A DNA stretch of 64,000 nucleotides. It comes from Rhodospirillales bacterium (lineage in GTDB: Bacteria > Pseudomonadota > Alphaproteobacteria > SMXQ01). Location of the stretch: positions 254,015 through 318,014 of the forward strand of contig JABIXC010000007.1 in assembly GCA_018666775.1 (NCBI GenBank). The letters run 5' to 3'. Every line of letters starts with the position of its first letter. The first letter of the stretch is position 1. Below the pieces are notes generated by a model. That model did no database searches, was not told where the DNA came from, and saw only the letters and a list, made by a program, of their open reading frames with translations. Made by a program: the position numbers and the translations under genes. This document shows positions 1-9,449 of the stretch, piece by piece.

Positions 1-1
1 C

Positions 2-307
2 CTGCATGGGCCGCACATGGAAAATTTCCGGGCCATCGTCAATGAAATGGCCGCGCGCGGTGGGGCCGCAGAAGTTGCCGATGCCGAAGAATTGGTCAAG
101 GCCGTGAGACAACTCCTGGCCAATCCAAAAATGCGCAGCGAAATGGCTGCCGCCGCCGCTGACATTGCCAGCACCAAAGAAGCCATCCTTGATACCGTGC
201 TGAACCATCTGGATACGGTGCTGGCCAGCATCGCCGCCAGAGCCCGTGGGGATGAAACCGCGCCACAAAAAAACAGCCTGAAAAATGGATCCCATGCGGG
301 CCCCTGA
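2..307 (+). CDS. waaA: 3-deoxy-D-manno-octulosonic acid (Kdo) transferase, C-terminal fragment
   Basis: Only the last ~101 codons are in the window; the reading frame is open from the left edge. The protein joins Kdo to lipid IVA at the inner membrane during lipopolysaccharide synthesis. The visible part starts with GPHMENFR, the conserved nucleotide-sugar-binding segment of this GT30 family. A helical tail follows with the usual pattern of a glycine-alanine loop, an ELVKAV helix and LLANP. The stop overlaps the start of lpxK, as expected for the waaA-lpxK pair of alphaproteobacteria, so the two are probably co-translated. Identification rests on this short tail plus the neighbour. Confidence 0.85.
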   Translation: MHGPHMENFRAIVNEMAARGGAAEVADAEELVKAVRQLLANPKMRSEMAAAAADIASTKEAILDTVLNHLDTVLASIAARARGDETAPQKNSLKNGSHAGP

Positions 308-1325
308 TTTCTGGCAGACCGGCCTTGGACCCTGGCCTCATATTCTGGCACCACTTGGGTGTCTCTATGGTGCTATCGGTCGGGCAGAACGGTCCTTCAC
401 GCGAACGCAAGCTTCTGGTGTTCCCGTTATTTGCATTGGCAACCTGACCGCAGGGGGCACCGGCAAAACGCCTGTGGCCTTAAACATCTGTAACCGGCTT
501 TTATCCTTAGGCATTGATGTTCATTTTTTAAGCCGGGGTTACGGTGGAGACTTACCCGGGCCAATCATGGTTGATCCTGAACATCACACGGTCGAAGACG
601 TTGGCGATGAACCCTTGCTCCTTGCCCGCAGCGCCCCGGCATGGGTGTCCCGCAACCGCATTCAAGGTGCCCATGCTGCGCGCGGCGCAGGGGCACAAGC
701 GCTGATCCTCGATGATGGGTTCCAAGACCCCCACATTGCCAAAGACCTGTCCCTGATCGTCATTGATGGCGCATCCGGGTTCGGCAATGGCCGTTTGATC
801 CCCGCAGGGCCGTTGCGTGAAACTGTCCCCCACGGCCTGAAGCGTGCAGATGGGGTGATCATCATGGGCGAAGACCGATTGGGCATGGCAGCCAAATTGA
901 AAAATGCCTTTGAGGGCCTGCCCATTATAAATGCGCACCTTCGCCCGGTGCTGACACCATCGCCATACAAGGGCAAAAAAATTATGGGCTTCGCTGGCAT
1001 TGGGCGGCCTGAAAAATTCAGAGAAACCCTTTTGGAAATCGGGGCCAAGCTTGAATCCTTTTATGGCTTTCCCGATCACCATCCTTATGTCGGCAGGGAA
1101 ATCGCCATCTTGCTGGAAAAGGCAAAGGAATTGGACGCCATTGCCCTCACCACGGCCAAGGACCATGTCCGCATCACCGATGCCGATCAGCGGGAACAAA
1201 TAGACGTGTTAGACGTGGAAGTCGTGTTCGAAAATGAAGCGGTGCTTAACGCACTTTTGGCGCCAATACTTGCTTCATTGGCGGCACCAGAAATGCCGGA
1301 TCAAGACGGGTCAGATAGAGATTAA
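285..1325 (+). CDS. lpxK: tetraacyldisaccharide 4'-kinase
   Basis: Phosphorylates the 4' position of the lipid A disaccharide at the cytoplasmic face of the inner membrane. A Walker A loop is visible (GNLTAGGTGKTP, near residue 52), followed by the LSRGYGG segment and the DDGFQD motif typical of LpxK. Length (about 345 residues) is normal. Two starts are possible: ATG at 285, or ATG at 294, which would give the family-typical opening MRAPDFW; the second is more likely. It overlaps the end of waaA. Its 3' end overlaps the convergent M23 peptidase gene by 80 bases, which is unusual for two real genes. Confidence 0.95.
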   Translation: MDPMRAPDFWQTGLGPWPHILAPLGCLYGAIGRAERSFTRTQASGVPVICIGNLTAGGTGKTPVALNICNRLLSLGIDVHFLSRGYGGDLPGPIMVDPEHHTVEDVGDEPLLLARSAPAWVSRNRIQGAHAARGAGAQALILDDGFQDPHIAKDLSLIVIDGASGFGNGRLIPAGPLRETVPHGLKRADGVIIMGEDRLGMAAKLKNAFEGLPIINAHLRPVLTPSPYKGKKIMGFAGIGRPEKFRETLLEIGAKLESFYGFPDHHPYVGREIAILLEKAKELDAIALTTAKDHVRITDADQREQIDVLDVEVVFENEAVLNALLAPILASLAAPEMPDQDGSDRD

Positions 1326-2127
1326 CGCGCCAGTCCAGATGGACCCCGGTAGCACGGCCCGTGGCACCCATGGTGCCCATTTTACCGCCCTTTTTAATGC
1401 GCATGCCCGGTTTGATCGACACGGTATCTAGATGGGAATAAACCGAATTCAGGCCATATCCGTGATCAATTAAAACGGTCCCCCCGGTGAAATACAGGTT
1501 CTTTGCCGCAATCCGCACAATGCCCGCCGCTGCCGCCACAACCGGCGTGCCCTTGGGGGCGGCAATATCAAGGCCGAAATGGGGACGCCGGGGTTTGCCA
1601 TTCAGCACCCGCTGACTGCCATAAACCCCACTGATCCGGCCCTTTGCCGGCCACATAAATCCCCCATCAAAAAAGGGCTGGTTGGTATCTTTAAGACGCG
1701 CAAGTTTGATCTGTCGTCCTTCAGACCGAATGCGCTTCAGGACTTTGGCAGGCGGGCTCACCATTTTTTTGGGCAACCCGTTGATGCGTTGCACCCGGTA
1801 GCGGCGTTTTTTAATTTTCAAAACCCGCGTTTCAAGCCTTCCACCGGGAAAGTTTGCCACCAGTTTGACGCGCCTTTTGGCATCGCGGCCAAAACCGATT
1901 AGAAACCGTCCGCCTTGGCGCACTGGAACGGGTTTTCCATCCACCGAAATTCTGGTTCCCATCGGCGCATAACCGGTCACCAATCCCCCTTGGACAAATT
2001 GGCCGGTTAATTTGAGGGGGCTGACCTTTTGGCGTTCTCCCCCCATCGCGCGGCCGATCATGGAAAGCGCCAGAACAATGACAAGGGCGATTAGAAAGTC
2101 GCGCTTGGTTAAACGTCGTCGCTTCAT
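1246..2127 (-). CDS. M23 family peptidase (LytM-like), membrane-anchored or secreted
   Basis: Likely acts on, or helps control cleavage of, periplasmic peptidoglycan. An N-terminal hydrophobic segment (residues ~10-27) follows a basic start, so the protein is exported or anchored. The C-terminal ~110 residues are an M23 domain with HFGLDIA (first zinc ligands His and Asp) and a SHLD segment. The usual final HLH motif reads HLDW here, with Asp in place of the second His. I recall this variant in alphaproteobacterial relatives, so it may be a family trait and not a defect. The start codon overlaps the xseA stop as ATGA, implying coupled translation. Confidence 0.85.
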   Translation of the reverse strand: MKRRRLTKRDFLIALVIVLALSMIGRAMGGERQKVSPLKLTGQFVQGGLVTGYAPMGTRISVDGKPVPVRQGGRFLIGFGRDAKRRVKLVANFPGGRLETRVLKIKKRRYRVQRINGLPKKMVSPPAKVLKRIRSEGRQIKLARLKDTNQPFFDGGFMWPAKGRISGVYGSQRVLNGKPRRPHFGLDIAAPKGTPVVAAAAGIVRIAAKNLYFTGGTVLIDHGYGLNSVYSHLDTVSIKPGMRIKKGGKMGTMGATGRATGVHLDWRVNLYLTRLDPAFLVPPMKQVLAPKVR

Positions 2128-3584
2128 AACAGACTCCCCTGCGCACCGCCGTCCTTATCGCCACCATCACGGGCACGCTTGCGTGGTGGTGATTTCTTTG
2201 AGCCAGATTTGCCCCCCAAAACAGCAGGCACGTCGCCATCGCTAAAGCCAATGTTGATCGCCATATCTGGTTCGGTGTCGCTTGCTTTCATAATGGCATC
2301 CCCATTGCTGTCGCGGATCACAGCGAACCCCCTTGCCAAAACATTTTCATAGGAATAACTGGCAAGCAATGCGCTAAACCGATCAAGCCGTTCACCCCGG
2401 TCCCCAAGAATCCGGCCCGTTTCACGGGTTAACCGAAGCCCCAGACCGGTCAATCGATCCGCGCCATGGGCCAAGCCCAGTTGCAATGCCTGAGGACGGA
2501 GCCTGGCTGCAACCGTATTAAACCGGCCTTCAATGCCTGACACAAGGCTGCTTCCCGCCAGATGCAGCCGTTCGCCGCGATCATCAAGGCGTTGGGTGGC
2601 TTCTTCCATCATGCGGGTGGGATCGCCTGCAATGCGCCACAGTTGGACCAAATGGCGGTGCTGATCTTCCAGCATGCGGATCACGGATGCATTCAGGCGT
2701 GCGCCAAAATCGGCGACCTCGCTGGCCAGTTCCAGACGCACGGGCACGGCCATTTCTGCAGCCGCACTGGGCGTTGGTGCGCGAACATCCGATGCAAAAT
2801 CAATCAAGGTATAATCGGTCTCATGGCCGACCGCTGAAATCAGCGGAATGTCTGAGCCGGCTGCTGCGCGAACCACGTTTTCTTCGTTAAAGGCCATCAG
2901 GTCTTCGATGCTGCCACCGCCGCGTGCCACAATAATCAAATCAGGCCGCGCAATGGGGCCATCGTGTGGCAATGCGTTAAAGCCATTGATCCCGTTCGTG
3001 ATCTGATCGGCGGCCCCCTTGCCCTGGACCAGCACCGGCCAAATCACCACATGGCGGGGGAACCGATCATCAAGGCGGTGCAAAATATCGCGGATAACCG
3101 CCCCTGTCATGGATGTAACGACGCCGATCACCTCTGGCAGAAAGGGCAATTCCTGTTTGCGATCGTCATCAAACAGGCCTTCAAGCGCCAGCATTTTTTT
3201 GCGGTCTTCGATCAGCTTTAACAAGGCGCCCTCGCCCGCCAATTCAATGCCTTCAATCACCAATTGGTATTTGGACTGGGGGCCATAGGTGGTGATGCGC
3301 CCGGTGACAATGATTTCCATGCCGTCTTCTGGTGAAATCGAAAGCTTGTTCACGGCCCCGCGCCAGCACACCCCGGCGATCACCCCATCGGTATCCTTTA
3401 AATCCATATAGACATGGCCACTGGCCGGGCGGCGCAGGCCCGATATTTCGCCGCGAACCCGCACGCGACCAAAATTATCCTCGATGGTTCGCTTGATCGC
3501 AGACGATATTTCGCCAACGGTGAAAATCGGCATATTAATCATGCCAGACCCATCACCGTCTGATGGGGGGGTTAGATCGACCAT
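2124..3584 (-). CDS. xseA: exodeoxyribonuclease VII large subunit
   Basis: Large subunit of the single-strand exonuclease that trims DNA in repair. An N-terminal OB fold (FTVGEISSAIK, then GRVRVRGEISGL) is followed by the catalytic region with VVTSMTGAVIRDIL, the RGGGSIEDL loop and VGHETDYTLIDFASD, all hallmarks of XseA. I chose the ATG at 3584 (MVDLTPP), which has a purine-rich AAAGAGA stretch upstream; an in-frame ATG at 3638 would lie inside the divergent purD leader. A third option is 3542 (MINMPIF). Length of about 486 residues fits. The small subunit gene xseB is not in the window. Confidence 0.93.
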   Translation of the reverse strand: MVDLTPPSDGDGSGMINMPIFTVGEISSAIKRTIEDNFGRVRVRGEISGLRRPASGHVYMDLKDTDGVIAGVCWRGAVNKLSISPEDGMEIIVTGRITTYGPQSKYQLVIEGIELAGEGALLKLIEDRKKMLALEGLFDDDRKQELPFLPEVIGVVTSMTGAVIRDILHRLDDRFPRHVVIWPVLVQGKGAADQITNGINGFNALPHDGPIARPDLIIVARGGGSIEDLMAFNEENVVRAAAGSDIPLISAVGHETDYTLIDFASDVRAPTPSAAAEMAVPVRLELASEVADFGARLNASVIRMLEDQHRHLVQLWRIAGDPTRMMEEATQRLDDRGERLHLAGSSLVSGIEGRFNTVAARLRPQALQLGLAHGADRLTGLGLRLTRETGRILGDRGERLDRFSALLASYSYENVLARGFAVIRDSNGDAIMKASDTEPDMAINIGFSDGDVPAVLGGKSGSKKSPPRKRARDGGDKDGGAQGSLL

Positions 3585-3652
3585 GAATGTCTCTTTATCA
3601 TGCCAAAACATGTTACAAGACCACCGAAAGCTCGCCAAGGGAGATAATGCGA

Positions 3653-4924
3653 ATGAAAGTACTGGTCATCGGGTCAGGGGGCCGCGAACACGCCCTTTGC
3701 TGGGCATTAGCCGCATCACCTTTAACCGACACCCTTTATGGGGCACCGGGAAACCCGGGTATTGCCAACCATGCCACCTGCGTTGATATCGCCGTCGACG
3801 ACATTCCGGCCATTCGTGCTTTCGTAAAATCAGAAGGGATTGATTTCGTTGTTGTTGGACCAGAAGTCCCCTTGGTGGCCGGATTGGTCGATGAACTGAC
3901 CCTTGATGGCGTCAAGGCGTTTGGTCCCACCGCACTGGCGGCAAGGCTTGAAGGCTCCAAAGGCTTCACCAAGGATATCTGTACCAAATACAACATCCCC
4001 ACCGCCGCCTATGGGCGCTTTAGCGATGTTGAAAAAGCCCACGCCTATTTGAAACAAGTCGGCGCACCCATTGTTGTGAAGGCCGATGGTCTGGCGGCAG
4101 GCAAAGGCGTGATCATGGCAGAAACCATGGATCAGGCCGAAGCGGCTGTGTCTGACATTTTAGAAGGAAACCGGTTTGGCGATGCCGGTGCCGAAGTGGT
4201 GATCGAAGAATGGATGGATGGCGAAGAAGCAAGCTTCTTTGCGCTGGTCGATGGCGAAACTGCCCTACCCCTGGCATCGGCCCAAGACCACAAACGCGTG
4301 GGCGATGGCGATACCGGCCCCAATACCGGCGGCATGGGCGCCTATTCACCGGCACCCGTCGTCACCGATGCCATGGCAACGCGCATCATGGATGAGATCA
4401 TCATGCCAACGGTCCGCGCCATGAAAGAAGAAGGCTGCCCCTATAAGGGCGTGCTCTATGCCGGGCTGATGATCGATGACCAAGGCCCAAAACTAATCGA
4501 ATACAACGCCCGCTTTGGGGACCCTGAATGCCAAGCCCTGATGGTGCGCCTGCGCTCTGATATTCTGCCCGCCCTCATTGCATCCAGCGATGGCCAGCTT
4601 AAAAACGTCGATCTTCGCTGGGTTGATGATGCCGCCATGACCGTGGTGATGGCGGCCAAGGGATATCCCGGCGATTACGACAAAGGCACAGAGATCAAGG
4701 GCATTGAAGACGCCGAAGCCATTGATGGCGTCACCGTGTTCCATGCCGGAACCAAGGCTGATGATGGCCGCATTCTGGCAACCGGTGGCCGGGTGCTAAA
4801 CATCACCGCGACCGCCCCCACCATCGGGGAAGCCCAGACAAAAGCCTATCAAGCCGTAGACAAGATCAACTGGCCCGAAGGCTTCTGCCGCCGCGACATC
4901 GGCTTTCGGGCCGTGAACCGTTAG
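3653..4924 (+). CDS. purD: phosphoribosylamine-glycine ligase
   Basis: Second step of purine synthesis: ATP-dependent joining of phosphoribosylamine and glycine. The N-terminus has [15 protein letters not shown], the family signature; ATP-grasp motifs follow, including [10 protein letters not shown], and GGMGAYSP and FGDPE mark the active site. Start choice: AAGGGAG at 3637-3643 lies 9 bases before the ATG at 3653 but only 3 bases before the alternative ATG at 3647. The resulting 423 residues is the normal PurD length. It is divergent from xseA across about 68 bases and convergent with tadA, overlapping by 4 bases. Confidence 0.97.
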   Translation: MKVLVIGSGGREHALCWALAASPLTDTLYGAPGNPGIANHATCVDIAVDDIPAIRAFVKSEGIDFVVVGPEVPLVAGLVDELTLDGVKAFGPTALAARLEGSKGFTKDICTKYNIPTAAYGRFSDVEKAHAYLKQVGAPIVVKADGLAAGKGVIMAETMDQAEAAVSDILEGNRFGDAGAEVVIEEWMDGEEASFFALVDGETALPLASAQDHKRVGDGDTGPNTGGMGAYSPAPVVTDAMATRIMDEIIMPTVRAMKEEGCPYKGVLYAGLMIDDQGPKLIEYNARFGDPECQALMVRLRSDILPALIASSDGQLKNVDLRWVDDAAMTVVMAAKGYPGDYDKGTEIKGIEDAEAIDGVTVFHAGTKADDGRILATGGRVLNITATAPTIGEAQTKAYQAVDKINWPEGFCRRDIGFRAVNR

Positions 4925-5391
4925 CCGCGCCTGCTTTTAAAGAAATCTTTCAGTAGTTCGCTGCTTTCGCTTTCGCGGATGCCGCCCATGATTTCCGGGC
5001 TGTGATGGCATGTTGGTTGCGAAAAAATTCTGGGGCCGTGTTCTACGCCGCCGCCTTTGGGGTCTGATGCCCCAAAATAAAGCCGCCGGATGCGGGCAAA
5101 GGATATGGCTGTTGCGCACATCGGGCAGGGTTCCAGCGTGACATAGAGATCACAGCCTGAAAGCCTTGCTGATCCGAGCTTTTTGGCTGCCCGCTGGATC
5201 GCCAGAATTTCTGCATGTGCCGTAGGATCAGACCGGGATTTCACCAAATTATGGGCGCGCGCCAGAATTTCGCCGGTCTTGCCATCCACCACCACGGCCC
5301 CAACAGGGACTTCGCCGACGCCTGCCCCACGGCGGGCATAGCGGAGCGCCACAGCGAAGGGATCATTCGATTTTTGGGGTTTTTCAGCCAT
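4921..5391 (-). CDS. tadA: tRNA-adenosine deaminase (TadA-like nucleoside deaminase)
   Basis: Zinc deaminase that probably converts A34 to inosine in tRNA-Arg(ACG). The motifs HAEILA and PCPMCATA supply the His, Glu and two Cys needed for zinc and proton transfer. [26 protein letters not shown] is the expected N-terminal strand region, seen from residue ~10. The start used here (MAEKPQ) gives 156 residues, normal for TadA. A longer frame from 5520 would run into the divergent gene's start and is less likely. A guanine deaminase or another CDA-fold enzyme is the main alternative. Confidence 0.88.
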   Translation of the reverse strand: MAEKPQKSNDPFAVALRYARRGAGVGEVPVGAVVVDGKTGEILARAHNLVKSRSDPTAHAEILAIQRAAKKLGSARLSGCDLYVTLEPCPMCATAISFARIRRLYFGASDPKGGGVEHGPRIFSQPTCHHSPEIMGGIRESESSELLKDFFKSRRG

Positions 5392-5466
5392 CCCCCAAGA
5401 GTGGCCTGAGACGAACCGCACTGCAAGAGTTTTGCCCCGGGCCAGCACCCATGATAAGAATGCGCC

Positions 5467-6186
5467 ATGACCAGAAAACCCCTCATCGGCCTGACCTTCG
5501 ATCGCGAAGAAGCGGGCCATTATTCAGAATTTCCATGGTATGCGCTTCGTGAAAATTACTGCACGTCCATCACCAATGCTGGCGGGCTGCCTGTGGGACT
5601 GCCCCATGATGTTGATCAGGTGCCCGATTTCATGGATGCCCTTGATGGCCTGATCGTCACCGGCGGGGCATTTGATGTGGACCCGGCCCTGTTCGGTGTT
5701 ACCACCCGCCATGACAGCGTCACCCTGAAGCCCGGGCGTACCGATTTTGAAATTGCCATCACCCGCGCCGCCCTTGATCGCGATCTTCCGATCCTTGGCA
5801 TTTGTGGGGGGGAACAGCTTTTGAATGTCGCCCTGGGCGGCACGCTGATCCAGCATATCCCCGATTCAATCGAAAATGCGCTGGCCCATGAACAACCCAA
5901 CCCCCGCGATGAACCGGGCCATGATGTGGAAATTGTTTTAGGCACGAGGCTTCATGCCATTACCCATTGTGATTCTATGGCGGTCAATTCCGCCCACCAT
6001 CAGGCCGTCGATACGGTTGGGCCGGGCATTGTGATTAATGCCCGCGCACCCGATGGGGTCATCGAAGGGATCGAAGACCCATCGCGTAAATTCTGTTTCG
6101 GCATTGAATGGCACCCGGAATTTGAATTAAGCGATGGCGATAAAAATATTCTCAAAGCCTTCGTGAGGGCCGCAACTGATGCCTAA
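5467..6186 (+). CDS. class I glutamine amidotransferase-like hydrolase, peptidase C26 (PuuD-like)
   Basis: Family members cleave gamma-glutamyl amides such as gamma-glutamyl-GABA. The catalytic triad is visible: Cys113 in GICGGEQLLN, and His216 and Glu218 in EWHPE. TGGAFDVDP and HHQAVD are the usual C26 landmarks. Length of 239 residues is standard. No polyamine genes are adjacent, so the true substrate is open. It overlaps rluB by 8 bases, suggesting co-transcription with rluB and rsmD. Confidence 0.85.
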   Translation: MTRKPLIGLTFDREEAGHYSEFPWYALRENYCTSITNAGGLPVGLPHDVDQVPDFMDALDGLIVTGGAFDVDPALFGVTTRHDSVTLKPGRTDFEIAITRAALDRDLPILGICGGEQLLNVALGGTLIQHIPDSIENALAHEQPNPRDEPGHDVEIVLGTRLHAITHCDSMAVNSAHHQAVDTVGPGIVINARAPDGVIEGIEDPSRKFCFGIEWHPEFELSDGDKNILKAFVRAATDA

Positions 6187-7096
6187 AACACCAGAAAAAA
6201 CACCAGAAGAAAAACCAGTTAAAGTTGGCGAACGCATTGCCCGGCGCATTGCCCGCGCAGGGGTGTGTTCACGGCGGGATGCGGAAAAACTAATCGTGGC
6301 TGGCAAAGTCACGGTCAATGGCAAACCCATCGATAGCCCGGCCCTTAATGTCGTGCCCAATGACACCATCACTGTTGATGGCAAGCCTTTGGCAAAGGCC
6401 GAACCCACACGATTGTGGCTGTACAACAAACCAAAAGGGCGCATCACATCCAGCCGGGACCCCGAAGGGCGCCCCACCATTTACGATGACCTGCCCGATT
6501 CCATGCCCCGCGTCATCACCGTTGGCCGCCTTGATTATAATACCGAAGGCCTGTTGCTGCTAACCAATGATGGTGCCCTTGCCCGCAAGCTGGAACTGCC
6601 ATCCACAGAATGGAAGCGATTGTACCGGGTGCGGGTTTATGGACGGCCCAACGAAGCCGCCCTTGCCAATCTGGCCAATGGCATCACCGTTGATGGCATC
6701 CGGTACGGTGCCATCATCGCCACCATTGAAAGTGCGCGAAATGCGAATTCATGGCTGAACATCACCCTGACTGAGGGCAAAAACCGCGAAATCCGAAAGG
6801 TCATGGAACATATGGGGCTAGAAGTTACCCGGTTGATCCGTGTTTCCTATGGGCCTTTCCAATTGGGCAGGCTCCCGTTGGCCATTGCCATGGAAATTGC
6901 CGAAAAAGACATGGCGGAAAAACTGGGGTTGCCTAAAAAAGAGGAACCCAAAAAGACTGGTAAAAAGCTCGGAAAAAAACAAGACCAGCGGCCCCACCGG
7001 AACCCCTATCGGGGTAAAAACCCCAGAAATCCTGAAGAAAAAGCCACGCAAAAGCCAAAAGGGAAACCCGGTGCGAATCATCGCAGGCCGTCATAG
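6179..7096 (+). CDS. rluB: ribosomal large subunit pseudouridine synthase B-type
   Basis: Isomerises uridine to pseudouridine in 23S rRNA (RsuA/RluB/E/F family). An S4 RNA-binding domain spans residues ~17-75 (RIARRIARAGVCSRRDAE). The catalytic Asp119 lies in GRLDYNTEGLLLLTNDG, and EGKNREIRKV is the later family motif. From about residue 245 the protein ends in a Lys/Arg/Pro-rich, low-complexity tail likely to bind rRNA. The gene is embedded between two overlaps: 8 bases with the upstream hydrolase and 26 bases with rsmD. Confidence 0.93.
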   Translation: MPKTPEKTPEEKPVKVGERIARRIARAGVCSRRDAEKLIVAGKVTVNGKPIDSPALNVVPNDTITVDGKPLAKAEPTRLWLYNKPKGRITSSRDPEGRPTIYDDLPDSMPRVITVGRLDYNTEGLLLLTNDGALARKLELPSTEWKRLYRVRVYGRPNEAALANLANGITVDGIRYGAIIATIESARNANSWLNITLTEGKNREIRKVMEHMGLEVTRLIRVSYGPFQLGRLPLAIAMEIAEKDMAEKLGLPKKEEPKKTGKKLGKKQDQRPHRNPYRGKNPRNPEEKATQKPKGKPGANHRRPS

Positions 7097-7640
7097 GGGG
7101 CGTCTTCTGGATGCACCTGCAGGGCAAACCACGCGGCCCACATCAGATCGCGCCAGAGAAGGCCTGTTCAATATGCTGGCCCATGGGGGTTATGGCCAAA
7201 ACGGCAGCCCGGTTTTCAATGACGCAGACATTCTAGAAGCGTTCGCCGGCACCGGTGCCTTTTCGCTAGAGGCGCTGTCTCGCGGTGCGCACAGTGCAAC
7301 CTTGCTAGACCTTGATCAATCGGCCCTAGCCGTTGCACGCGCCAATGCCGAAACCCTGGGCGAAGGGGACGCAACCCATATCATTTCCATGGATGCAACA
7401 CAGCCGCGTATAGCCACAATGGCCCATGATGTGGTTTTTCTGGACCCGCCTTATGGCTCAGAGCTAGGGACAGAGGCGCTTATTCAACTGGCCCAGCAGG
7501 GCTGGATCAAAGACCACGCCCTTGTGGTCATCGAAATTGGTGCCAAAGAAACCTTTGAGCCACCAAACGGATTTACAGAGATCAAGGAACGGTCTTTTGG
7601 GGCGGCCCGGTTTGTCATTATGGCCTATCAAAGCGATTAG
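7071..7640 (+). CDS. rsmD: 16S rRNA (guanine-N2) methyltransferase RsmD
   Basis: Methylates G966 of 16S rRNA using S-adenosylmethionine. The start is a GTG giving VRIIAGRHRGRLLDAP, which matches the RsmD N-terminus; AAAAGGGA lies about 6 bases upstream. The SAM-binding loop is EAFAGTGAFSLEALSRGA, and the catalytic motif DPPY is present. The 189 residues match the family. An ATG-started reading at 6840 would add a long tail overlapping rluB and is not credible. Its 3' end is only 3 bases from the convergent mutL stop. Confidence 0.92.
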   Translation: MRIIAGRHRGRLLDAPAGQTTRPTSDRAREGLFNMLAHGGYGQNGSPVFNDADILEAFAGTGAFSLEALSRGAHSATLLDLDQSALAVARANAETLGEGDATHIISMDATQPRIATMAHDVVFLDPPYGSELGTEALIQLAQQGWIKDHALVVIEIGAKETFEPPNGFTEIKERSFGAARFVIMAYQSD

Positions 7641-7643
7641 CCG

Positions 7644-9449
7644 TTATTTGCGACCAAATAATTTTTCGATGTCATCGCGGCCAAGGCTGACGAAGGTAGG
7701 ACGGCCATGGCCACATTGGGCAGCGTTGGGCGTGGCTTCCATTTCGCGCAACAGAGCATTCATTTCTTTTGCACCCAAAAGCCTGCCTGCGCGCACCGAT
7801 GAATGACACGCCATGGTCGCACAAACCGTTTCCAGCCTTTCGCGAAGCACCAGGCCTTGCCCCATGGATGCGATTTCATCGGCCAGGTCTTTCAACAAAC
7901 CCGCCACCGCTACTTCGCCCAACAATGCCGGGGTTTCACGCACAACCACCGTGCCCGGGCCACCAAAACTTTCCACCAAAAGGCCAAGTTCCGCTAATTC
8001 ATCTGCGTGGGATAACAAAAGTTCGGCTGCCCGTTGATCCAGTTCCACCACTTCGGGAATGAGCAAAATCTGGCGTTCCACGCCCTTCGCTGCAAGCGCC
8101 GCATGGATACGTTCATACACCAACCGTTCATGGGCTGCATGTTGATCAACAATCACCATGCCGTCCGTGGTCTCGGCCACGATATAGGTACCAAACAACT
8201 GGGCACGTGCGGCCCCCAATGGATAAGCAAGATTGGTTTCTTCCCCGATGTCTGCTTCCGATAACGCCATAGGCGCATCGGGTCTATCGGTTCCCGAAAA
8301 CCGACCCGAGATGCCGTCATGAGTGGAAGCCGGACCGGGTGCCAGCCAACCGCCAGCACCGCCGCCACCGCCTACCCTGTGATGGGGCAAAGGACTGCCT
8401 TCGTGAAAGGCGCCAAGGGCTGCCGTTGAAACCGTGGTGGCCGCCCGGATGCCAGCCCCCGCCAAGCCATGGCGCACCGCGCCCACAATCAGCCCACGCA
8501 CAAGACCCGCATCGCGAAAGCGTACCTCTGTCTTGGCCGGATGCACATTCACATCAACAAATTCTGAGGGAACATCCAGAAACAACACCGCCATGGGATG
8601 GCGGTCATGGGCCAATACATCACGGTATGCGCCGCGCAGGGCACCGGCCAAAAGCCGATCGCGCACCGGGCGATTGTTGACAAATAAATATTGCCGGTCC
8701 GCCGTACGCCGCGATGCTGTGGGCAAACCCACAAAGCCAGACAGGTTGAGCCCATCACGTTCCGCGTCAATCGGGATGGCATTATCAATAAAATCCCGGC
8801 CCATCAATTCCCCAAAGCGCGCCTGCCTTGCATCAAACAAATCCGCATCGGTTGCCACCAGGTTCAGGCGTTGGTCATCCCCATGGGTCAGGGTAAAGGC
8901 AATTTCAGGATGGGCCATGGCAAGGCGGGTCAGCATGTCCGTGACATGAGAAAGTTCTGTGCGGTCTGCCTTCAGAAATTTAAGACGTGCCGGGGTGGCA
9001 TAAAAAAGATCGCGCAATTCAACCCGCGTGCCACCGGCCAAAGCCGCCGGTTTTGGGCCAGACACGCGCCCGCCCTCGACCTCTATGGCAAATGCATTTT
9101 CAGCACCATGGGCGCGCGACGTGATGGTCAATCGCGATACAGCCCCCATGGATGGCAAAGCTTCGCCCCGAAACCCAAGGGTTTTGATATGCCCAAGATC
9201 ATCATTGGCAAGTTTTGAGGTGGCATGGCGGGTAATGGCCAACAGCAATTCATCCCCATCCATGCCCGATCCATTATCGGTCACGGCGATAAAGCTTTTG
9301 CCCCCGTCGCGCAAATGAACGTCAATGCGCGACGCCCCTGCATCAATCGCATTTTCAACCAGTTCCTTGGCGGCAGATGCCGGGCGTTCTACCACTTCAC
9401 CGGCGGCAATTTGGTTGACCAGATTATCGGGCAACACCCGGATGGTCAT
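7644..9449 (-). CDS. mutL: DNA mismatch repair protein MutL
   Basis: Couples MutS mismatch recognition to strand removal. The N-terminal GHKL ATPase is clear: LVNQIAAGEVVERPASAAKE, ENAIDAGA, DNGSGM and GFRGEAL. The C-terminal domain carries DQHAAHERLVYE, which fits the metal-binding endonuclease motif DQHA-x2-E-x4-E, and near the end CGHGRP. MutL here is therefore probably a nicking enzyme, as in bacteria without Dam-directed repair. Length of 601 residues is normal, with a low-complexity linker around residues 340-400. The start overlaps the pgi stop as ATGA. Confidence 0.96.
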   Translation of the reverse strand: MTIRVLPDNLVNQIAAGEVVERPASAAKELVENAIDAGASRIDVHLRDGGKSFIAVTDNGSGMDGDELLLAITRHATSKLANDDLGHIKTLGFRGEALPSMGAVSRLTITSRAHGAENAFAIEVEGGRVSGPKPAALAGGTRVELRDLFYATPARLKFLKADRTELSHVTDMLTRLAMAHPEIAFTLTHGDDQRLNLVATDADLFDARQARFGELMGRDFIDNAIPIDAERDGLNLSGFVGLPTASRRTADRQYLFVNNRPVRDRLLAGALRGAYRDVLAHDRHPMAVLFLDVPSEFVDVNVHPAKTEVRFRDAGLVRGLIVGAVRHGLAGAGIRAATTVSTAALGAFHEGSPLPHHRVGGGGGAGGWLAPGPASTHDGISGRFSGTDRPDAPMALSEADIGEETNLAYPLGAARAQLFGTYIVAETTDGMVIVDQHAAHERLVYERIHAALAAKGVERQILLIPEVVELDQRAAELLLSHADELAELGLLVESFGGPGTVVVRETPALLGEVAVAGLLKDLADEIASMGQGLVLRERLETVCATMACHSSVRAGRLLGAKEMNALLREMEATPNAAQCGHGRPTFVSLGRDDIEKLFGRK

